Position numbers and translations under genes: made by a program
Shown: in pieces, positions 6,673-10,226 of the stretch
How the letters are laid out: the number at the start of each line of letters is the position of its first letter
How positions within the stretch are numbered: the stretch's first letter is position 1
The notes under the pieces: generated by a model
Told to the model about the DNA's origin: nothing
The model's database searches: none
The model's input: only the letters and a program-made list of their open reading frames with translations
From: Bacteroidales bacterium
Lineage (GTDB): Bacteria > Bacteroidota > Bacteroidia > Bacteroidales > F082
Assembly: GCA_016281295.1 (NCBI GenBank)
Contig: JAEEII010000147.1
Location: 1 to 10,226 of the forward strand
Direction of reading: 5' to 3'
DNA length: 10,226 nucleotides

Positions 6673-6902
6673 ACAGAAGTACAATGATTCCCAAGGGAAA
6701 AATACTTGTCGATTGTGTCAGGGAGCTTGTCAAAATACTTCTTGGCTTCCGCTTTGTCACCTCTCATCAAGCAAAGACGGTACAGTGTGCGGTAGTGGCT
6801 CTCTTGGCTCTTCCCATTTATGTACTCCTCCTTATCTGGCACTGAGCCAAGCAGAAGCACAAGTTCTTCCTCCGTGACATTATGGTCGAAAATCGTTTCC
6901 AT
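6669..6902 (-). CDS. Hypothetical 77-residue helical protein (cassette 4)
   Basis: The protein starts METIFDHNVTEEELVLLLG and contains a helix-turn-helix stretch (YRTLYRLCLMRGDKAEAKKYFDKL) similar in feel to a single TPR-like hairpin. It has no signal peptide, membrane segment or catalytic motif, and I do not recognise a family. The ATG at 6902 is the first in frame. No convincing promoter is visible in the 74 bp before R5. Its base composition is closer to the flanking chromosomal genes than to cassettes 2 and 3. It stops with TAG at 6669-6671. Confidence 0.65.
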   Translation of the reverse strand: METIFDHNVTEEELVLLLGSVPDKEEYINGKSQESHYRTLYRLCLMRGDKAEAKKYFDKLPDTIDKYFSLGNHCTSV

Positions 6903-6917
6903 ATTACATAATTATGC

Positions 6918-6977
6918 TTACTTCAAAGTTCCACAAGCGATAAACAGCGCAGCGACACCAGCGATAGCGGCTATTGC
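6918..6977 (-). pseudogene. Hydrophobic gene tail cut by repeat R5 (right edge of cassette 4)
   Basis: A minus-strand frame leaves R5 and reads AIAAIAGVAALFIACGTLK, then TAA at 6918-6920. This looks like the end of a short membrane or lipoprotein-like peptide. The frame is blocked by TGA within R5. The only start would be a TTG inside the repeat (6992), giving a 24-residue peptide whose first residues come from the repeat. Either it is a severed tail, or the repeat donates the start. The gene at 6902 begins 15 bp after its stop. Confidence 0.4.
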
Positions 6978-7010
6978 ATTGATCCCCCTCAATAATCAAT
7001 CACTTAAAAC
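6977..7010 (+). repeat. Array repeat R5 (34 bp, right end of array)
   Basis: Full copy identical to R2-R4. Unlike R1 at the other end, this outermost copy is not degenerate. The DNA to its right is AT-rich intergenic sequence leading to the tRNA-Val pair. Confidence 0.97.
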
Positions 7011-7257
7011 CTTTATTACACAAAACACTGAATATCACTATTTTGACACATAAAAGAATTCATAAAAAAAACATCAAACCAAGAAAAACAGGCTGTTAAT
7101 TCTCATTTTTTTGATTCTGCGTGACTGCACAATAACGACATGGCAAGTCTGCTTGTTGATTGGACACATGTCATATTACATTTTCATAATTGAAAAAAAT
7201 GTTGATAACAGCAGCCGCTCCCCCCTCCCAGTTAATAAAACGGAATTTGAATATAAC
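7011..7257. other. AT-rich intergenic spacer between the array and the tRNA genes
   Basis: I see no supported gene, no further repeat copy and no clear promoter. It has runs of A and T and one C-rich stretch near 7218-7230. It could hold a leader or attachment region for the array, but nothing in the sequence shows this directly. Confidence 0.4.
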
Positions 7258-7280
7258 AAAAAAGGGTGATAGCATCACCC
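7258..7280 (-). terminator. Terminator of the tRNA-Val operon
   Basis: GGGTGAT (7264-7270) and ATCACCC (7274-7280) form a 7-bp stem with a 3-base loop. On the minus strand it is followed by six T residues (7258-7263). It lies 16 bp beyond the 3' end of the second tRNA. Confidence 0.85.
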
Positions 7281-7296
7281 TCCTTTTCACTTTATG

Positions 7297-7371
7297 TGGG
7301 ACGTACTGGACTCGAACCAGTGACCTCTGCCGTGTGAAGGCAGCGCTCTAAACCAACTGGGCTAACGTCCC
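7297..7371 (-). tRNA. tRNA-Val (anticodon CAC)
   Basis: The minus strand folds as a full cloverleaf. The acceptor stem GGGACGT pairs with ACGTCCC, the anticodon stem CTGCC/GGCAG encloses TTCACAC with CAC at positions 34-36, and the T arm holds GGTTCGAGTCC. Discriminator A is at 7297, and the CCA tail is not encoded. It reads GUG codons. Confidence 0.93.
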
Positions 7372-7384
7372 TTTTTGATTTAAA

Positions 7385-7408
7385 AGAGACGCAAGATCTT
7401 GCGTCTCT
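7385..7408. repeat. 24-bp perfect palindrome between the two tRNA-Val genes
   Basis: AGAGACGCAAGA is followed at once by its exact reverse complement, with no loop. It sits in the 43-bp gap between the tRNAs and would form a strong hairpin in the joint precursor. The AGAGACGC...GCGTCTCT core resembles short palindromic intergenic elements seen scattered in many bacterial genomes, so it may be a REP-like element. It has no T-run, so it is not a typical terminator. Confidence 0.8.
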
Positions 7409-7414
7409 ACAGTG

Positions 7415-7489
7415 TGGGGCGAACAAGGATCGAACTTGTGACCTCATGCCTGTCAAGCATGCGCTCTAAACCAACTGAGCTACCGTCCC
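7415..7489 (-). tRNA. tRNA-Val (anticodon GAC)
   Basis: The minus-strand cloverleaf has anticodon stem CATGC/GCATG and loop TTGACAG, with GAC at positions 34-36. The T arm is ACAAG TTCGATC CTTGT. The acceptor 5' strand GGGACGG faces TCGCCCC, which leaves A4 opposite C69 unpaired and G7-U66 as a wobble. Discriminator A is at 7415, and CCA is not encoded. It reads GUC and GUU codons. Confidence 0.92.
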
Positions 7490-7500
7490 ATTTGCGGATG

Positions 7501-7530
7501 CAAAAGTACACCATTTTTTTGAATCCACAA
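7501..7530 (-). promoter_or_regulatory. Promoter of the tRNA-Val operon
   Basis: On the minus strand TTG (7528-7530) is followed after 19 bp by TACTTTTG (7501-7508), an exact TAnnTTTG. It lies 11 bp before the first tRNA, which fits direct transcription of both tRNAs. Confidence 0.8.
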
Positions 7531-7629
7531 CATTTTACCATGAAATTTTTTTTCAAAAAAATGAATTATTTTATTATTAACTGATTACCAGTTAATTATA
7601 AACATCATCTTTTTTAAATCTGCAATTAT

Positions 7630-7660
7630 TTGCCCAAATCAATAAAAAAAACTATCTTTG
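7630..7660 (+). promoter_or_regulatory. Promoter of the aminotransferase gene
   Basis: TTG at 7630-7632, a 20-bp spacer and TATCTTTG at 7653-7660 match the Bacteroidetes primary-sigma consensus. A leader of about 50 bases follows. It contains a small GCCT/AGGC hairpin near 7665-7676 and is otherwise AT-rich. Confidence 0.75.
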
Positions 7661-7718
7661 CGTTGCCTAAGAAGGCATAATTATAACGCAATCAATTAAT
7701 AATCAAAATATTATCATC

Positions 7719-9041
7719 ATGATGCAACACAATATTGTTCCCGTTGACGTAGCAAAAAAACTATTTGAGGAAAGTGGATTGGCCTGCATTGGCAAAGCCG
7801 GTATCCGTGAAATCAACAAGCTGGCTCGTGACATCGAAGCTGCTTCAGGCAAGAAATTCATCCACATGGAGATTGGAAACCCCGGTCTGCCACCCGCACG
7901 CGTCGGTATCGAAGCACAAATCAAAGCCCTACAAGATGGCGTTCCCGCCAACTATCCACCCATCGACGGCACTCCTATCTTAAAAAAAGAAGCCTCTCGT
8001 TTCATCAAGAACTTTCTGAACCTTGACGTGAATGCAGACAACTGCATCCCTACTGTAGGTTCTATGCAAGGTGGCTTCGCATCATTCATGATCTGCGGTC
8101 ACACCAACGTCAAGAAGAACACCATCCTCTTCATCGACCCAGGATTCCCCGTTCACAAATTCCAAAACAAAGTGCTGGGCATCCCCATGGAGCATTTCGA
8201 CATCTATGACTACCGCGGCGAGAAACTGCGCACCAAGCTCGAAGAAGTGCTTAGCAAAGGCAACATCCACAGCATCCTCTACTCTAACCCCAACAACCCG
8301 ACATGGGTCTGCCTCACCGAGGAAGAGCTGCAAATCATCGGAGAGATGGCCAACAAGTACGACGTCATTGTGATGGAAGACCTTGCCTACTTCGGCATGG
8401 ACTTCCGCAAGGATTACAGCCATCCCGGAGTGGAACCCTATCAACCTACCGTGGGCAGATATACTGACCAGTACATCCTCATGATATCCAGCTCCAAGGC
8501 CTTCAGCTACGCTGGCGAACGTTGCGCCATCATCGGCATCAGCGACAAGCTGGCCAAACGCCACTACCCTGACCTGAAAGCATTCTGTGGACAGGAAATC
8601 TTCCTGAGAGCCATTCTCTTCGGCGCTCTGCACCCACTAAGCTCAGGCACCTCACATTCAGCACAACATGCCCTCGCCGCCATTCTGAAAGCGGTTAACG
8701 ACGGCACTTACAACTACCGTGACGACGTGCTGGAATATGGCCGAAAGGCAGAACTGATGAAGAAAGCCTTCACCGAAAACGGCTTCTACATCACCTACGA
8801 CGAGGACTGCGGCGAACCTATCGCTGACGGTTTCTATTTCACCTTCTGCTATCCCGGCTTCACAGGAGCCGACCTGGTGGAAGAGATGTTGTACTACGGT
8901 GTTTCCGGCATCTCGCTCGACACCTGCGGCAGCCAAAAACAAGGCATCCGCGCTTGCACCTCGCTCATCCAAAGAGACGAAATCCCCGTGCTTGCCGAAC
9001 GCCTCAAAGCTTTCGCAATGGATCACCCAGTAAAGAATTAA
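7719..9041 (+). CDS. PLP-dependent aminotransferase, class I/II (fold type I)
   Basis: This encodes 440 residues in the cytoplasm, and should transfer an amino group between an amino acid and a 2-oxoacid using pyridoxal phosphate. Key residues are visible: the SNPNNPTW motif (Asn193), Asp221 and Tyr224 in EDLAYFGMD for the pyridine ring, Lys260 in SSSKAFSYAGER for the Schiff base, and Arg268 as the likely phosphate ligand. An Arg in GIRACTSL near the C-terminus fits the substrate carboxylate-binding position. The length agrees with Bacteroidetes proteins annotated only as class I/II aminotransferases; the amino acid substrate cannot be read from sequence. Two consecutive ATGs (7719, 7722) are possible starts. 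It has its own promoter and terminator, so it appears monocistronic. Confidence 0.92.
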   Translation: MMQHNIVPVDVAKKLFEESGLACIGKAGIREINKLARDIEAASGKKFIHMEIGNPGLPPARVGIEAQIKALQDGVPANYPPIDGTPILKKEASRFIKNFLNLDVNADNCIPTVGSMQGGFASFMICGHTNVKKNTILFIDPGFPVHKFQNKVLGIPMEHFDIYDYRGEKLRTKLEEVLSKGNIHSILYSNPNNPTWVCLTEEELQIIGEMANKYDVIVMEDLAYFGMDFRKDYSHPGVEPYQPTVGRYTDQYILMISSSKAFSYAGERCAIIGISDKLAKRHYPDLKAFCGQEIFLRAILFGALHPLSSGTSHSAQHALAAILKAVNDGTYNYRDDVLEYGRKAELMKKAFTENGFYITYDEDCGEPIADGFYFTFCYPGFTGADLVEEMLYYGVSGISLDTCGSQKQGIRACTSLIQRDEIPVLAERLKAFAMDHPVKN

Positions 9042-9111
9042 ATGTTTTGACTTTAAAGGGTAACTTTGAAGCACACCTTATCAAATAAACATTAGCAAAC
9101 AAAAAACAAGT

Positions 9112-9142
9112 GAAGCAATCCATTTTGAGGGTTGCTTCTCTT
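9112..9142 (+). terminator. Terminator of the aminotransferase gene
   Basis: GAAGCAATCC (9112-9121) pairs with GGGTTGCTTC (9129-9138) over ten pairs including one G-U, with a 7-base loop, followed by TCTTTT. It also lies 4 bp beyond the stop of the convergent minus-strand gene and may serve both directions. Confidence 0.8.
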
Positions 9143-9805
9143 TTATTCGGTAAAACCAAAAAACTCCTTCAAACCCTTTTTAGCTTTTAGCTCTTCCGGA
9201 GTGAAGCCATAATGGGAGGCCGACGAAAGAGTGACCACGTTTTTGAGAAACTCATCGTAAGGCAGTTCATGCCATTCCTCAGGGATCTCAGTCCGAATGG
9301 TACCACCGTCATTGTGTCCTCCACCCCACCACCACGATTCGTCAAGAGCAGCCACAAAAGAGCCATCATCCATCTTCTCGAAGGCATACCATGTAGTCCA
9401 CTCGTTCATCCCTTCGGGAGTTTTGGGGCCTTCATAATGCGGCGCGGAATGGTCCTTATCCGAATAGCACACCTCCCCTTTGCGGGCATCACGACGATAT
9501 ACCATGAAACGTTCTCCCGTCTCTTGTGGAATTCTGGTCAAGGTAAAAGGCCCGTTCACATAAATCGCTTTCTTTTTGCCTTTCACTCGGTTGGAATCAT
9601 TCATCATCTCAACGAAAAAGGCCATAGGCTTCTTTGTCGTTTTGTCTTTCAACAAGCCATTTTGTTCCAAAAGATCCTTGAAACCCTCTATCTCTCTTTC
9701 CCAAGTGTTGACATAATATGAATAGGTGCCATTATTAAAGGCTAAATAAGAGCCTGCGTATTTCCCTTGACAAGTCAGTTCGTATTTTGCGGTAATCCAG
9801 CGCAT
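9143..9805 (-). CDS. Hypothetical aromatic-rich protein, 220 residues
   Basis: I do not recognise a family. The protein starts MRWITAKYELTCQGKYAG, has no signal peptide or membrane segment, and is rich in Trp, Tyr and charged residues. The most striking motif is ESWWWGGGHNDGGTIR (about residues 157-172), followed by a PEEWHELPYDEF segment. A mainly beta-strand, cytoplasmic protein is a fair inference. It converges on the aminotransferase gene and shares the hairpin at 9112-9138. A -7 element (TATTTTTG on the minus strand, 9827-9834) lies 21 bp before the ATG; its -33 partner is weak. Codon use looks like the neighbouring chromosomal genes. Confidence 0.8.
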   Translation of the reverse strand: MRWITAKYELTCQGKYAGSYLAFNNGTYSYYVNTWEREIEGFKDLLEQNGLLKDKTTKKPMAFFVEMMNDSNRVKGKKKAIYVNGPFTLTRIPQETGERFMVYRRDARKGEVCYSDKDHSAPHYEGPKTPEGMNEWTTWYAFEKMDDGSFVAALDESWWWGGGHNDGGTIRTEIPEEWHELPYDEFLKNVVTLSSASHYGFTPEELKAKKGLKEFFGFTE

Positions 9806-9826
9806 GATATTTTGTTTTTATGCAAG

Positions 9827-9834
9827 CAAAAATA
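9827..9834 (-). promoter_or_regulatory. Probable -7 element for the hypothetical gene at 9143-9805
   Basis: On the minus strand this reads TATTTTTG, matching TAnnTTTG, 21 bp before the start codon. No good TTG is found at 19-21 bp upstream. Confidence 0.45.
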
Positions 9835-10001
9835 TAGAAATCCCAAAAAACGCGCGTAAAAACCAAGCTATTTAAAATCGTTCTAAATTACAAAAACCGA
9901 AAAGAAATACCGTCCACGTCCTGCACATATATCAAATAAAAACCGTAATTTCGTGGATTCAAAAAATTGAAACAAACAAACATTTAAAAACATCAATTAA
10001 T

Positions 10002-10226
10002 ATGGCAAAATTCAGAGGAGCCATCGTCGTTGACATCGAGCGTTGCAAAGGCTGCGGCGTATGCATCACAGCCTGCCCATGCAAAGTCATCGAACTGGCA
10101 AAAGAAGTTAACGGAAAAGGTTACAATTACGCCTTCATGGCGAACCCCGAAGCCTGCATCGGCTGCGCCAGCTGCGGCATCACCTGCCCCGACGGCGTCA
10201 TCAAGGTTTACAAGAAAGCCCTGTAA
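10002..10226 (+). CDS. 2[4Fe-4S] ferredoxin, probable VorD/KorD subunit of a 2-oxoacid:ferredoxin oxidoreductase
   Basis: This encodes 74 residues and is complete, with TAA at the last bases of the window. Two CxxCxxCxxxC motifs are present: Cys15, 18, 21, 25 and Cys52, 55, 58, 62, each followed by Pro, as in clostridial-type ferredoxins carrying two [4Fe-4S] clusters. An extra Cys27 follows the first motif. The short basic N-terminus (MAKFRGAIVVD) and the NGKGYNYAFMANPEACIGC linker are typical of the small ferredoxin subunit that precedes the vorB-like gene in Bacteroidales. The enzyme oxidises 2-oxoacids (branched-chain or 2-oxoglutarate) to acyl-CoA with reduction of ferredoxin. The partner subunits would lie to the right, outside the window, so the operon is inferred. 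A weak -7 element (TAATTTCG) lies at 9946-9953. Confidence 0.88.
   Translation: MAKFRGAIVVDIERCKGCGVCITACPCKVIELAKEVNGKGYNYAFMANPEACIGCASCGITCPDGVIKVYKKAL

Noticed and set aside
4882..7010. CRISPR array
   Set aside because: The repeats are of CRISPR-like length and begin with GTTTTAA on the minus strand, but the intervening segments are 339-687 bp, unequal and contain genes. No cas genes are present.
4882..7010. Canonical integron
   Set aside because: No integrase gene or attI is visible, the repeat has no recognisable RYYYAAC/GTTRRRY core pair, and the main genes are in mixed orientation. Integron-like is kept only as an analogy.
7011..7257. Hidden sixth repeat or attachment site next to the tRNA genes
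   Set aside because: No stretch resembles the array repeat or duplicates a tRNA 3' end, so integration at the tRNA is not supported.
7399..7584. Small plus-strand frame across a tRNA
   Set aside because: It lies over the tRNA-Val(GAC) gene and its promoter; the residues are the antisense of the tRNA.
8082..9074. Minus-strand frames opposite the aminotransferase
   Set aside because: They are shadows of a gene with all PLP-binding motifs intact.

Overview
The window most likely comes from a member of the Bacteroidetes, probably Bacteroidales. The evidence is a type IX secretion (T9SS) C-terminal tail at the left edge, a secreted dipeptidyl peptidase IV, Bacteroidetes-type promoters (TTG about 19-20 bp upstream of TAnnTTTG) before several genes, and a VorD/KorD-type ferredoxin at the right edge. 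I cannot name the species.

Left block (1-4880). The last 46 codons of a T9SS cargo protein overlap by four bases the start of an 811-residue secreted beta-helix protein of the DUF4353/Cthe_2159 carbohydrate-binding type. This meets, tail to tail with a 3-bp gap, a minus-strand dipeptidyl peptidase IV gene with an intact Ser-Asp-His triad and Glu-Glu motif.

Middle block (4882-7010). This is the most unusual part. Four DNA segments of very different length (461, 687, 482 and 339 bp) lie between five same-orientation copies of one repeat. Four copies are identical over 34 bp; the outermost left copy keeps only 25 bp. Each segment carries one main small gene: a membrane protein, a 180-residue unknown protein, a SprT-like zinc-metalloprotease-type protein, and a 77-residue unknown protein. 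Several segment ends carry what look like severed gene tails that stop abruptly at the repeat. The two central segments are visibly more AT-rich than the flanking genes. The layout looks like a gene-cassette array built by repeated capture of foreign or displaced DNA at a short site. It does not match canonical CRISPR or canonical integron attC architecture, and no recombinase gene lies in the window.

Right block (7011-10226). An AT-rich spacer leads to a terminator and two minus-strand tRNA-Val genes (anticodons CAC and GAC) separated by a 24-bp perfect palindrome. They are followed by a plus-strand fold-type I aminotransferase with its own promoter and terminator, a minus-strand tryptophan-rich protein of unknown function, and a two-[4Fe-4S] ferredoxin that probably begins a 2-oxoacid:ferredoxin oxidoreductase operon continuing beyond the window.

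The flanking genes are ordinary chromosomal housekeeping or secreted functions. The repeat-bounded array between dipeptidyl peptidase IV and the tRNA-Val pair is the accessory region.
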